From assembly GCF_003711515.1 (NCBI RefSeq), contig NW_021167079.1, positions 609,471 to 673,470 of the forward strand: 64,000 nucleotides of DNA. The letters run 5' to 3'. The first letter of the stretch is position 1. The number at the start of each line of letters is the position of its first letter. The DNA is from Sodiomyces alkalinus F11. Its lineage: Eukaryota; Ascomycota; Sordariomycetes; Glomerellales; Plectosphaerellaceae. Positions 31,701 through 42,412 of this stretch are shown here, one piece after another. Under the pieces are notes generated by a model. That model saw nothing but the letters and a program-made list of their open reading frames with translations, made no database searches and was not told the origin of the DNA. A program made the position numbers and the translations under genes.

Positions 31701-33695
31701 TTACTGGTCCCCCAGCACGTCAAACGGATTTGTGTACACTTTCTTAGAGGCGGAACCAATCCGGTCCTCCTGCCTCGCCGCCTCTTCCTGCTCCTTACGT
31801 CTCTTCCTCGACTGCTGCTTTTTATGGCGTTTCTCCTCGTTCCTGGTCCGCGGGATTATATCTGACGGCTGGAGGCCCAGCACGGACGCCACGCGGGGGA
31901 GATGCCGGTCCGGATGGTCGCGCAGGTCGGTGACGAGGGCCAGCGTTCCTGATGCAGCGGGGTATTCCGACAGGGACGGCAGGCGGGCGAGGAGGCGCTG
32001 CAGGGAGTGCAAGGTGGCTGCGAGCGGTTCCGCTGGCGGAGCGGCGGCTTGCAGGACGAGGGGGAGGATCTGGGCGAGGATGCGGAGGGAGTAGAGGGCC
32101 GCTTGGCATTGCGCGGTGAGGTGCAGGGTTATCCAGTTACCCTGGGCTGTTGTTGTTGGTGTTGTCGTTGTCGTTGTGGTTGTTCCCCGTGAGACTGCCG
32201 AGGAGGCAGTGGGAAGCAAGATGTCACGAATTGCGGAAAAGGTCGTGGGATCTTCTCCCTGGACGTGGCTGCAACTCATGTCCTGGTGCAAGGCGAAGGT
32301 GAACCAGAGCAGGTCTGGTTCGTCATCGAACGCGTCGGCCATGTGAGACAGGACCGAGGACAACTCGGCTGCGGCTTCAAGAGTGCATGCTTCCGAGAGG
32401 AGCCGGAGGCTTTTACCCTTGTTCGCCGTGGACTGGATGCGTCTGTACTCGCGAACGGAACCGGGCCAGCCGGGGTAGGCGAGGTGGAAGAGACTGTAGG
32501 CCAGCTGCCGCACGGCGAGGCTGCTATCCCATGCGCTGGTGCGGACGGGGCAGTCGAGGAGCAGCGGTAGGAAGATGAGCGGTTCTTGCGCCTGCCCCTG
32601 AGGCTGGGTGGCGAAACCTCCGGGAGAGGTCGTAAATAGGAGGCGCTGGTAGCTTGTGGATTGGAGGACGAGTTCTGATATGCGGGGGTCGAGGTTCGAT
32701 GCTGCGGAGGCTGAGAAGATGTCTGCAGCGTGACGTGACTCGACACTTAATGATTTGTAGGGCTGCGAAAAGACCTGGAACTGGTCGTTGTCTACCCTCG
32801 ACAAAGGCTTCTGGCAGGCTTCGAGGAGCTGCGACAAGGAAGCATGGCAGTCTTTGGATAGCTCGTATCCCAGCCGGATCAAGCCTTGCTCCAGAGGCTG
32901 GGGGAGTCGCAGTCTCGATGCAATCTCTCGAGGATAATACCTCGACACTACGAGCCCCTGGGGGCGGGGGTCTTCAGCGTCTTTCGTCCTGGGGTGAATG
33001 TCGCCCAGAAAGACGACGGAGCCAGAACCCAAGTCGTGGATGAGGAGATCGGAGTCCGAGGTTAAAATGGTGCCTCCGTGAGCGAGGGCGTGCTCGGCGC
33101 AATACTCATCTGCTTCCCCAGGTACGAGATGGACGAGGGAAGCGTACCGCTCAGCACTTTTCAGACGCTCGAGGATCGCAGGGACTAAGAACGGGGGCGT
33201 GTGAGAGACGTCTCTGCGTGGCCCGTGAGTGGGAAAGAGCGCTGGTAAGGTTGGACTTTCTACAGATGGGCCATGGTCTGAGAAGACTAGATTGGTGGCA
33301 TGAAGACGCTGGAGTTGGAGGGATGATTGGAGGAGTCTTTCAAGACGGGTAGGTCTCTTGGCCAGGGGTAAAAAGCCGTCGAAGTAGATGGCTACTCTGA
33401 AGGAACGTTAGGGAATGAGTATGCAACCATAAGGCTAGACTATAGAGCCTTGGAAAGAAATATGCTACACCTTGAAGCCTCCCTCTTGGAGCCGGTTTAA
33501 CCAGGCGATGGCCGTGTCCCCTAGTAGACTGTAAGACGGTCCCTGACGTCCATTCCGAGCAGTGAGGGTTGAACTCGAACCGAGACGATAGATATGATAT
33601 GCAAGAGAAGGCCCGTCGACTATGATGTCGACGTTGCCGAGTTGTTCCTCGACTCCGTAGGGCTCGAGATGAGAAAGAAGACGAGGAATGCCCAT
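31701..33695 (-). CDS. Asteroid-type XPG/FEN1-related nuclease-like protein
   Basis: Two exons, 33695-33469 and 33396-31701, give about 640 residues. The start is the ATG of MGIPRLLSHLEPYG, as in family members. This N-terminal block and DIIVDGPSLAYHIY match the XPG-N half. After the intron come VAIYFDGFLP and later PGEADEYCAEHAL and TSDSDLLIHDLG, the XPG-I acidic residues. The remainder is helical, with a basic C-terminal tail (KRHKKQQSRKRRKEQEEAA). The asteroid/ASTE1 family is related to flap endonucleases; ASTE1 in animals trims DNA ends. Key acidic residues of both XPG blocks are present, so activity is possible. The intron donor reads GTAGCA, chosen because phase is kept. Confidence 0.85.
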
Positions 33696-34347
33696 GATGA
33701 AAGCAGGTTGGGAGTTGAGTGTCGTATGCCCCTTATGAGATTGCAACGACTTGATGTGAGAATTTAGATAGGAGGTTGATCATGGATTTCGTCAGAATCC
33801 CCATCTTCATCAGGGAAAACAAGATAGCATAAGTTGTGCTTTTGACTATGTGAAGAACGTAGCTCAGGGGCTAGAGGCTGGAGGGGATAGGGGCGCTTGT
33901 GTCGGGAGAGGTGTCTTACGTAAGGTCGCACAACACGGGACATATCGTCTCTCAATCTCTTAAGTGCATGGTGCACGGGCTCGGACCCGATTAAATACAC
34001 AGTGTTTCTTTTTTCGGACGGTGCCCTCTCTTTGTAGGGTAACGGTTATCCGTCCAGCCTATCAGATTATGGAATTGGTGACAGTCATCTCGGGCAGACA
34101 GTGTCAATATGACGCAATTCTTACTCTACCCCACTTTGTACACCATGTCGGAACTTCGTTCAACGTTCAGTGGTTCGTCAAATTCTTTCTCTCCCGTCTT
34201 TTTTCGTTCACTTTGCTGGCTGCTGGAGCCCAGCTCAGGTCACAGCTCTCAGCCCCAGCAACTTTTGATCCCCTTTGCTGGCCAATTCTTCCAATCTCTT
34301 ATTCTATCAATCTCCTATTCTATACGCCTCTCACTGTCTGCCCAACG
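33696..34347. promoter_or_regulatory. Divergent promoter between asteroid and PRPP synthetase genes
   Basis: About 650 bp between divergent starts. No specific site recognised. The segment just before 34348 is CT-rich. Confidence 0.45.
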
Positions 34348-36140
34348 ATGCGCGGCACGCTGATCTTTTCCGGCAGCTCATGCCCGGCACTCACTGCCCA
34401 GCTTTGTGAGAACCTCGGCACACGTCCTGGCAACGCCGAGCTCTCCCAATTCTCCAATGTAAGCCGCCGCATATCTTGAGCCGGATGCCTTATTTTTCCT
34501 GTCCTTGCCAAGCTCGCATGAGAGGAAAGGGGAGGGGGAGGGGAGGTCTTTTGATTTGTTTATCTTCTGGCAGGAGCTGCCTCGTCTGATCATGCGTCAC
34601 GACAGCTCGTTGAGACTGACTGGCCACGAAGGGCGAGACGAGCGTGCGGATCCTGACTAGCATCCGGGAAAAGGATGTCTTCATCGTTCAGTCGGGAAGC
34701 CCCAAGGTCAACGATACCATCATGGAGCTCCTGATCATGATCTCGGCCTGCAAGGGAGGCTCCGCCAACAAGATTACCGGTAAGCTGTTTCCGCGCTTTC
34801 TCTCAAGTTGACTTCGGCTCGACGGAATTTTGTACGTCTGGGGTTGTATTCTGACTAGCTGCGTCTTTTTCAACCTACCAGCCGTCCTCCCATACTTCCC
34901 CTACAGCCGGCAGTCGAAGAAAAAGTCTCAACGTGGTGCCATCACCGCCAGGATGCTCGCCAATCTCTTGATCATGGCCGGCGTTAAGCACGTCATAACC
35001 GTTGATCTCCATGCCTCCCAGATGCAAGGCTTCTTCAAGTGCCCGGTTGACAACCTGCACGCCGAGCCCCTCATCGCACGGTGGATTCGGCACAACGTCC
35101 CCAATTGGCGAGAGGCCGTGGTCGTGTCCAAGAACGCAGGCGGAACGAAACGGGTAACCTCCCTTGCCGACGCCTTGAAGCTCAATTTTGGCATGGTTAC
35201 AACCGAGAAGAAGCGTGGAAACATGTGCAGCAGTGTCATCATCAGCCCTTATGATTCTTTTCAGAGACAGCCTGCGCTCGAGACATTTACCCAAAATCAG
35301 ACCGCCCCAGCCCCAAAAGATGAGCAAGAGCAAGCCGATCAGCAAGTGGACGACCCGCCACCAGCAACCACCATGCCCATACGGTCCAGAGTCCGCGCAA
35401 ACACCCAAGGCTCGCCACAACGTACCGTCGGGTTGGGTATACGTGCGCCTGACCAAATTCGTTCAGATGATCGGTCTATAACTCCAACCCAACAGCGGAA
35501 TGGCCCAGACGGGGCAGAGGATAGCGAGTATGACGATGGCCGAGCCCACGAGGTGACCCAGGGCCGTCTCATCCGAGGCCACATCGTCGACGACGACTTC
35601 CCGTCCCCTTCCACATCAACAGCGGACGGAAGCGTCCGAGAGGACTCAGACCCAATGACCATGTCTCATGCATCGTCCTTCTTCGCCCCCGCCCCTGCGC
35701 CCCACGCACTGGGTGGTTCGGGTGACGCGAGTGGGGAGACAGACGACGAGGAGGCCATCCTCAAAGATCCCAAGATCGAGCATACCATCACGCTAGTCGG
35801 CGACGTGAAGCGCCGGACCGTCTTGATTGTCGACGACATGATCGATAAGCCCGGCTCGTGGATCGCTGCGGCCGAGACGGTCGTCAAGAAGGGCCGTGCC
35901 AAGAAGGTGTACTGCATTGCCACCCACGGCGTCTTTGGCGGGGACTGCCTGGAGCAGATGCAGAATTGCGAGTGCATCGACACCATCGTCGTCACCAACA
36001 GCTTCCCCATCCGCGAGGAGCAGGTCAAAAACATCACCAAGCTCGTCATCCTCGACCTGTCTTTCCTGCTCGCCGAGGCCATCCGTCGCAACCACTATGG
36101 CGAGTCCATCTCGCCGCTTTACCAGCATATTGTGGATTGA
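34348..36140 (+). CDS. Divergent PRPP synthetase with a large insert (Prs1/Prs5-like)
   Basis: Ribose-phosphate pyrophosphokinase family, which makes PRPP for nucleotide, His and Trp synthesis. Three exons, 34348-34458, 34632-34779 and 34882-36140, give about 505 residues. Blocks in order: RGTLIFSGSSCPALTAQL, FSNGETSVRI, VFIVQSGSPKVNDTIMELLI, VLPYFPYSRQ, GVKHVITVDLHASQMQGFF and VVVSKNAGGTKRV. Residues about 199-380 are a disordered Ser/Pro/Asp-rich insert absent from typical enzymes. Then the PRPP loop region reads VLIVDDMIDKPGSW instead of the usual VDDMxDTGGT. It ends with the normal CIATHGVFGG and NITKLVILDLSFLLAEAI. Yeast Prs1 and Prs5 carry comparable inserts and link nucleotide metabolism to cell-wall integrity. 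A regulatory or non-catalytic subunit role is likely because the loop is altered. Confidence 0.87.
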
Positions 36141-37135
36141 ACAAGTATTTCTTGACAAAACGACGAGGAAACGAGCAGTTTTTTTTCTTTTCTTTTTTCT
36201 CTCTCTCTCTCTTTTGACCTCGCTTGTCTTTTCGAGGTTACGGAATGAAACCAGGACATTGTTGGGCGATTATCCCAAACGACTTTTTATCTTTGACAGT
36301 ATTCATCTTAGCGAGGCGCAGGGCGGCACAATGTCTTTTACACTCAAGGTAAACCAGGAACCAGGATGCAAGTCGGTAGGTGTGAACTGGCCACAGGGGT
36401 TTCCTAACGGAACAAGAAAAAGGCAAGGAATCATAGACATGAATAATGATCTCGAGATACCAACCACCATCGGTTAAGCCTTTGGGTCATTTCGGGTTTT
36501 CTTCTTTTTTTTCTTTCTTTTTCTTTCTTTTTCTTCTTTTTTTTCTGGCTCTCACCCTTACCTTTCCCGTCTTGTCGAGCGATTTTGCCCAAGACGCTCA
36601 AACCCCAGTATTGCTGTCTTCTGACAGCCGGTGCTCGATTCATCCCAGAATGAGAACTGAACGGAATGCTGGAATATCAAACGTCGATCAAAGAAGGCCC
36701 CTCACATAGGTCTTGTCGACCGCTGCCCTCTCTGGGGGCGGATGTGTGAGGGGCAAGAGAACTTTTCGAACATTACTCTTTCTGATCCCCGTGCTATTCT
36801 CTCTCTCTCTCTGTTCCATTCAAGACATGCCTGACACCTTCGTTCGGCGAAGAGGAAGTGAGGTGCATGAGTCTACAAAAATCCAGATAATAATACAGAA
36901 TTTGCGAAACCCCTGCCAATATTGTGTTGCATCTCTCGTCTCTCATCTCTCGTGCGGGTACCGTAGTCATCCCATCCAAGACCTTTTCTCCTAACCATAA
37001 AGAGGCAAAATATTCAGAACAATGCGCACCTGCATCCCAACTCGATGTAGGTACAGTCAACGAAATAGAAAAAAAAAAAGGAAAAAAAAAGAACACCTAA
37101 CTAACAGTCTCCCACCGGACCTCCAAGACATCCTT
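36141..37135. other. Convergent intergenic, 3' UTRs, no gene seen
   Basis: About 1 kb with T/C-rich and poly-A runs (36180-36215, 36500-36545, 37065-37090). No reading frame, tRNA or repeat recognised. Confidence 0.5.
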
Positions 37136-40100
37136 TCAGACAGCCCCAACAGGCGTCCCGTCTAACCCGTGGATATCCGACAGCAGCCTGAGGAAATTGG
37201 CACGGTCATCCTTCATCTGGACTTCGTTGACGTCCTGGAGGAGCTCTCCAGGGTTGCTGACCCGGCCCTGCGCCACCGCCTCCGGGTTGCCGGCCGCCTT
37301 GATGATGCGCCAAGCGCGGCGGAACTCGTCCCGGATGGAGACGATGCCGTTGTGCGTCACCGTACGGGCGACGTTGTGGTCCAGCTCGAAGGGGTCTTCA
37401 ATGGCGAAGAGATACCGGAGGCGGATCTCCTTGACGTCGACGCCCGCGGGGTGCTGGTTCGGGTGGCCGTGGGGTCCGGCCGCCGTCGGGGCCGAGGCCG
37501 AGGCAGACTGCAAGGGCCCAGCCGCGGTAGACGTGGCGGCGGCAGGGCTTTCGCCGTTATTACGAATCTCTACCACGGTCTTGGCGCCCGTCCAGCCCTT
37601 GGCCTGCTTCGAGAGCAGGCCGCCCGGGGTGCGCAGGCTGAGGACGTCGCGGCCCCAGTCGAAACCGCGGACGCCCGGGTACGTGGTCATGTGGCCCGTC
37701 TGGGCGTAGTACTCGAAGAAGCCGCGGAGGAGCTTCCCCACGGAGTCGCGGTTGCCGTTGAGCTGGCCGAGGCTCGCGAGGCGCTGGATCTCGGCTTCGT
37801 CGCGCCAGAAGCCGACGTAGTGGCCGCGGCACCAGAGGGTCTCGTCGGCACGGGCCGGGTGGTCGGGGTCGTCGTCCCGCAACGAGGACGGGGGAGGGGG
37901 CGGACCGAGCTGCTGGAGGTTGGGGCAGACAAAAGGCTGGACGACGTTGACGAGATAGTGGAGCATCATGAGGACGTAGCCGTAGCTGCTGAGGGTACCG
38001 CGGTAAGGAGTGTTGACGCCGCGCATCTTGGCCCAGTGCTTGACGAAGAGGACGAGCGGGCGCACGCGAGGGTCCGTATGCGAGTAGCACCGGAGGAGGA
38101 GGGTGTTATGCAGGGCGAGATGGGCGGAGAAATTGATATCACATTGGACACCGGCACCCGTCTCGGGAAACTCGAGTTTGTCACGATAGCGGTCGCGTGG
38201 CTGGTTAGGCGCCATCTTGGACGGGTCGGGGATGTTTTGGATCAAGTCGAGGAGGGACCAATCTGCTATGGGAACAACGTAGCCGACACGTCCGTCGGGG
38301 GATGATCTGAGCTCCATGGGGCTGCGGAGAAGGGAGATGTAGCGTTGGATATGCTCAACCAGGGGCGGCTCCCCGTAGAGGTCTTTCTCGATGGCCTTCT
38401 CTAGCTCCATGGCCAACTGGAGGCTCTTGTGGCGACGACCGACAGTGTCGAGGGCGGGAGGCTCGTCGTAGTTCTTGACAAAGCCATCGATATCACTTCG
38501 AAGTTCGTGGGACCAGATGCCCGTCACGTAATGATGAACGACCAGCTCGCGGAAGCTCCCCGAGTCGAGAAAGTCCGACGGCTTTAGTCCGGCAACGATT
38601 CGCGCTGCGCGGTGATAGTACTCGCTGGCCGATTCGCCCTGATCTTGTTGGAGTGTGAGTAGCTGGATCGAGTTGATCTTCTTGAGTTTCTCCAGATGTA
38701 TCTGGACCTGCTTTGTGAATAGGAGGGGATCAATGGCGAAGGTGTCTCGGCTCTGGGTCAGCTTCCAGCTCTTGACGGTTCCTTCGGCCATTTTCTCCTG
38801 GTCCGAGTTCTTTTCAAGGGTCCCGCGGTTCTCCCACAGCATAACAAGCTTTTCGCCCTCGGCTTGTGAGAATACACCGAGAAGGGAGTGGCGGCCATCG
38901 TGGCCAGCGTCACTTGCGGACGGCCGCAAAGCAAGAGAGCTGATGGACGGGTATGTTTGTAGTCTTGCCTTGAGGACGGGGTCGCGAAGCCCTTGGATAA
39001 AAGCGGCGCAGACTCTGTTCAGGAGTTCGAACTCGTCTCTGGAGAATTCTCGGTAGTTGGACAATGTAAGGTCCCGTCCTTGCAAACGCCGCAGAACGCG
39101 TTTGGCGGTGATGTGGTATGCGGCAAGGGATTGACCTTCGGACTGGCGGAGCTTGAAAGACGCGGAACCCTCTAGTGATGAGGTGATGATACTGGTCTCC
39201 GCCTCCTCCTCCGCCGTAGCCGAGGAACTGTTCGCCGCCATGGTCGCCACGGTCGCCACGGTCGAAGCCGGGGGTTCGTCGCCTCCTCTCTGGGTTTCGG
39301 TCGAGGCTTCCAGTTCGAGCTGGTCTCCGTCGTGGTCGTCCAGGCTAGGGTCGATGCCCGCCTCCCAGGTTTCTCTGGCTTCGAGCAAGTCGCGCAAGAG
39401 GCCTTCATTGGGCTTCTCGCATACCTTGATGATAGGAACACGGGTACGAGTCAGGAGGCGCGCTCCAAGGCCATGGGTGAGGAAGGCTTTCTCGATGAGG
39501 CGAGGAATTTCCGAGGCGGGGTCGTCAGGCTGCGGTTGGGAGCAGGGGGATAGGAGACCAAGGTCCATGTCTGAGGCCTTGGTGGCAAATCCGGAGGAGA
39601 GGCTGCCGAAGCACTTGAGGCTTACGGAAGCATGTGGGAAGCCGAGTTTGCGGTGGGTTTGCTCTTCGTGCTCGGCAATGGCTTTGCGGCAGATATCCTC
39701 GATCCTGAAGCGAAAAGCCTCCTTTTCAATGATGTCGTCTCGGTCGATTTCGGCGTCTCTGAGAATGGTATGGCAGAGGTGCTCTAGGAAGGCTGATTGG
39801 GCCTCGAGCTGCTCGGGACGAGTGTTGACATTGTGAGGTTCGTATACGTTGGCGTGATGGCTGCGGCGGGGGAAAGACGAAGCAGGCATGTCCCCAGACA
39901 GTCCCGGCGGCATACTCGGAATAGGATGGGGGTTCATGGGATGGCGGTTCGTGGGATGGCGGTTCATGGGATGAGGGTGATGTGGTGCTTGGGGAGCACC
40001 CTGCCTCTGGGCTTGATCGTATTGATGATGCTGCTGTTGATGACGACCTGAGTTGATCCAAGAGTTTGCCGGGGCCGAGTGATCAGAGTGAGCCGTGGGA

Positions 40101-40669
40101 TGAGAATACGGGGCTCTCGGACTCTGAGAGAGAAGAGCTTGACCTTGACCTCGGCTTTGCGGGTGACTCCCATAGCTCCCGTGACTACCGTGACCGCCGT
40201 GGCCGCCGTGACTCCCCGGACGTCGACTAGTCCAGGGTTGCGTAGGCCGATGATCGATGGGGATGAGCAGCTGCGAGCTCATCTGGCGGCGCTGAGCTTG
40301 GTTGGGGCGCTTTCTGGACGCCTTCGAGGGTGTATGTGCTGATTGAGGTCCCAAGACGTCGCCAGGAGAAGCTGGAGCCGGAAGGGTTCCCTGACCTTGG
40401 TATGCTGGAGATGGGACGGCCCCAGAAGTTGCTGCTGGCACGCTGAAAGGGATAGGGAGAGATACGGGTGCAGGGGACTGGTCGGCGAACGAATGGGTAG
40501 ACTGGGTAGATTGGGTAGATGCCTCGGCAGGTGCCGCGTTGGAAATGATGAGATTTCGTAGTCTATACTCCAAATCAGGCGTCGGAGCTGGAATTCCAGG
40601 GGGAGGCCGAGGATGACCATGACCAAGACCATGACCTCGGCCGTAAGGGTCGGTGTGTCTGCCGGTCAT
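37136..40669 (-). CDS. Cid1-type terminal nucleotidyltransferase with split catalytic domain
   Basis: One exon of 1177 residues. Residues 1-270 are disordered and rich in His, Gln, Pro and Ser. The catalytic palm begins near 290: CFGSLSSGFATKASDMDL gives the first two acidic residues (D367, D369). The third acidic residue, in TGAGVQCDINF (D844), lies 475 residues later instead of the usual 60-70. The central PAP/25A domain follows (HNTLLLRCYSHTDPRVRP, FVKHWAKMRGVNTPYRGTL, YGYVLMMLHYL). A PAP-associated domain ends at about 1130. The insert (about 430-800) contains two related Gag-like modules described under findings. The family adds U or A to RNA 3' ends, as in fungal Cid1/CutA-like tagging of mRNAs before decay. 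Catalytic residues are present, so activity is plausible. The specific RNA target is unknown. Confidence 0.85.
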   Translation of the reverse strand: MTGRHTDPYGRGHGLGHGHPRPPPGIPAPTPDLEYRLRNLIISNAAPAEASTQSTQSTHSFADQSPAPVSLPIPFSVPAATSGAVPSPAYQGQGTLPAPASPGDVLGPQSAHTPSKASRKRPNQAQRRQMSSQLLIPIDHRPTQPWTSRRPGSHGGHGGHGSHGSYGSHPQSRGQGQALLSQSPRAPYSHPTAHSDHSAPANSWINSGRHQQQHHQYDQAQRQGAPQAPHHPHPMNRHPTNRHPMNPHPIPSMPPGLSGDMPASSFPRRSHHANVYEPHNVNTRPEQLEAQSAFLEHLCHTILRDAEIDRDDIIEKEAFRFRIEDICRKAIAEHEEQTHRKLGFPHASVSLKCFGSLSSGFATKASDMDLGLLSPCSQPQPDDPASEIPRLIEKAFLTHGLGARLLTRTRVPIIKVCEKPNEGLLRDLLEARETWEAGIDPSLDDHDGDQLELEASTETQRGGDEPPASTVATVATMAANSSSATAEEEAETSIITSSLEGSASFKLRQSEGQSLAAYHITAKRVLRRLQGRDLTLSNYREFSRDEFELLNRVCAAFIQGLRDPVLKARLQTYPSISSLALRPSASDAGHDGRHSLLGVFSQAEGEKLVMLWENRGTLEKNSDQEKMAEGTVKSWKLTQSRDTFAIDPLLFTKQVQIHLEKLKKINSIQLLTLQQDQGESASEYYHRAARIVAGLKPSDFLDSGSFRELVVHHYVTGIWSHELRSDIDGFVKNYDEPPALDTVGRRHKSLQLAMELEKAIEKDLYGEPPLVEHIQRYISLLRSPMELRSSPDGRVGYVVPIADWSLLDLIQNIPDPSKMAPNQPRDRYRDKLEFPETGAGVQCDINFSAHLALHNTLLLRCYSHTDPRVRPLVLFVKHWAKMRGVNTPYRGTLSSYGYVLMMLHYLVNVVQPFVCPNLQQLGPPPPPSSLRDDDPDHPARADETLWCRGHYVGFWRDEAEIQRLASLGQLNGNRDSVGKLLRGFFEYYAQTGHMTTYPGVRGFDWGRDVLSLRTPGGLLSKQAKGWTGAKTVVEIRNNGESPAAATSTAAGPLQSASASAPTAAGPHGHPNQHPAGVDVKEIRLRYLFAIEDPFELDHNVARTVTHNGIVSIRDEFRRAWRIIKAAGNPEAVAQGRVSNPGELLQDVNEVQMKDDRANFLRLLSDIHGLDGTPVGAV

Positions 40670-42412
40670 GACGAATGAATGAGACGCGGAACGAGGTCAA
40701 GGCGGAGGAGAATGGAGGTGAAAATGAAGTTGAAGATGAAAGCAGGCCTCTTCTCTAAGCAGATCTCATGGCGCGCTTTGGCTTTCAAGAACTTGTTCCG
40801 GCAATGTTTACCCTTTCTTCGGACTGTTGGGATCTGTAGAGAGAAGGAAATAGTGTTGGTAGTGATGGTGGGTTGTGATGCAGCGAAAAGAGGTGAGGCT
40901 GGATGCCGAAGCCGTTAGAAAGGCTTTTTCTTTGTACGATTTTCAAGGAAGGTAATGGAAGCGGGACAAGGTTGAAAACTAGGGTTCAACATAATAGGAA
41001 TGGAGTGGGGAGTATGCGTATGCATATGCATGCATGTATTTGAGTTGATCAATACGTTGTACGATGCGATGATTGCCTCTGCCTCTGCCTCTGCCTCGTG
41101 CTTCGTAGACGATGGTGTTGAGGTCTGAATTTAGGTCCGCTTTTAGAATACCTCCAGATGAGGAAGGAAGGCCGTCCAAGTTTACACGGAGTACATAGAC
41201 ATTAGTACCCGTATGGGCATAAAGTAAGCATAGATACTCTGTGAGGAGTAGATACTCCGTATAGAGGAAGGACCATACTGTACTCGTACATATGTATCTG
41301 TACAACGCGCCTTACAGAGCCACGTGATTCCAAGCTGTTCCCTATGACTACCTAGGAGCCTGAAAGCCGTCGCTGCAAGATGTCTTGGTACCTAGTAAGA
41401 GGAAAAGACCTTGGAAGCAATGCATGGCCTTCCCAAAAAAAAAATGGCTTTGTATCCAGGGTTTGGCTGTATACGTTGTATGTGATGCTCTGCTACCTAC
41501 CTTAGGTAAGGTACCTAGACTGATAGGATCGTGTCCGTGTTTGATTCTGTTTTATTAACTGTTTTCGGGCACTTGAAGCAATGACGTGATGCTGATTTGG
41601 TCATGTTGATTTGAGCATTTGAGGTCCAGATTAAGTGATTACTAATGAATGAGGGTTGGAGTCAATGGACCGTATGAGACAGCCTGATAATGACACTGGG
41701 CAATGGGTGTCCCTACTTAATTAAGTACGTACCTTAATTATACCGTATCATCCTTTGTGCAGTGTGCTGGATAACAAGAGTACACAGTGTGGGCTTTTTT
41801 GTCAAGGGAGCCAAGGTTTACCTAAGGTAGGTAGCCCAAAAGATACGCCTTCCCCAATTCCCCTCGCCCATCTGCCCGTTGTGCAACTCCTACTTCTCTC
41901 TCCTACTCGGTAATTATTAAATTATTACCTCCTCTGTTATATCATCTCTCTCTCTCTCCCCCAGCAGCAACAGTAACAGCACCAGTAACGTAACAATTGC
42001 CTATTCGCTTTTTCGTCGTCGCAACGCGGATACGTCAGGCCATTGGAAGCGCAAAACGCAGCAAACAGCAGCAACAGCAACCCCAAAGTGGTTTCCCGTT
42101 TCCTTCTCGTGTCATGCAACGCCTACGATAATATCCTTTCACACATCAGAAGGTTGATATCCAGGGCCTCGCTTGATGCCCTGCCTGTCTTCCTCTTTAT
42201 TTTCCATTATCCCTACCTCTCTACGCCCGGTTCTCTGACATACCCAATTTTTTTTCCTTTTTCGCTTTTTTCCCCCCCTTCGCTTGGCGGCTTCCGAGGT
42301 CTATTCATCTTCTTCGTCGCTGCGTCTCCTGCCCACAACGACACCTCATTTCATCTTATCCCCTTGACGCGCATTCTCCCAAAGACGTCTTCCAACTTTA
42401 CTACGAAACACC
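40670..42412. promoter_or_regulatory. Long divergent promoter region with palindromes
   Basis: About 1.7 kb upstream of both the nucleotidyltransferase and TFIIF genes. No gene recognised. It holds a CTCTGC microsatellite at about 41074-41096. TACCTTAGGTAAGG palindromes occur at about 41492-41518 and 41820. A TTAATTAAGTACGTACCTTAATTA-like repeat lies near 41717. The CT-rich 42190-42300 part is probably leader. Confidence 0.45.

Noticed and set aside
35215..35264. Possible 50-nt intron in the PRPP synthetase (TTCTTTTCAG acceptor)
   Set aside because: Removing it shifts the frame and meets an early stop, while the open frame without splicing continues to the conserved C-terminus.
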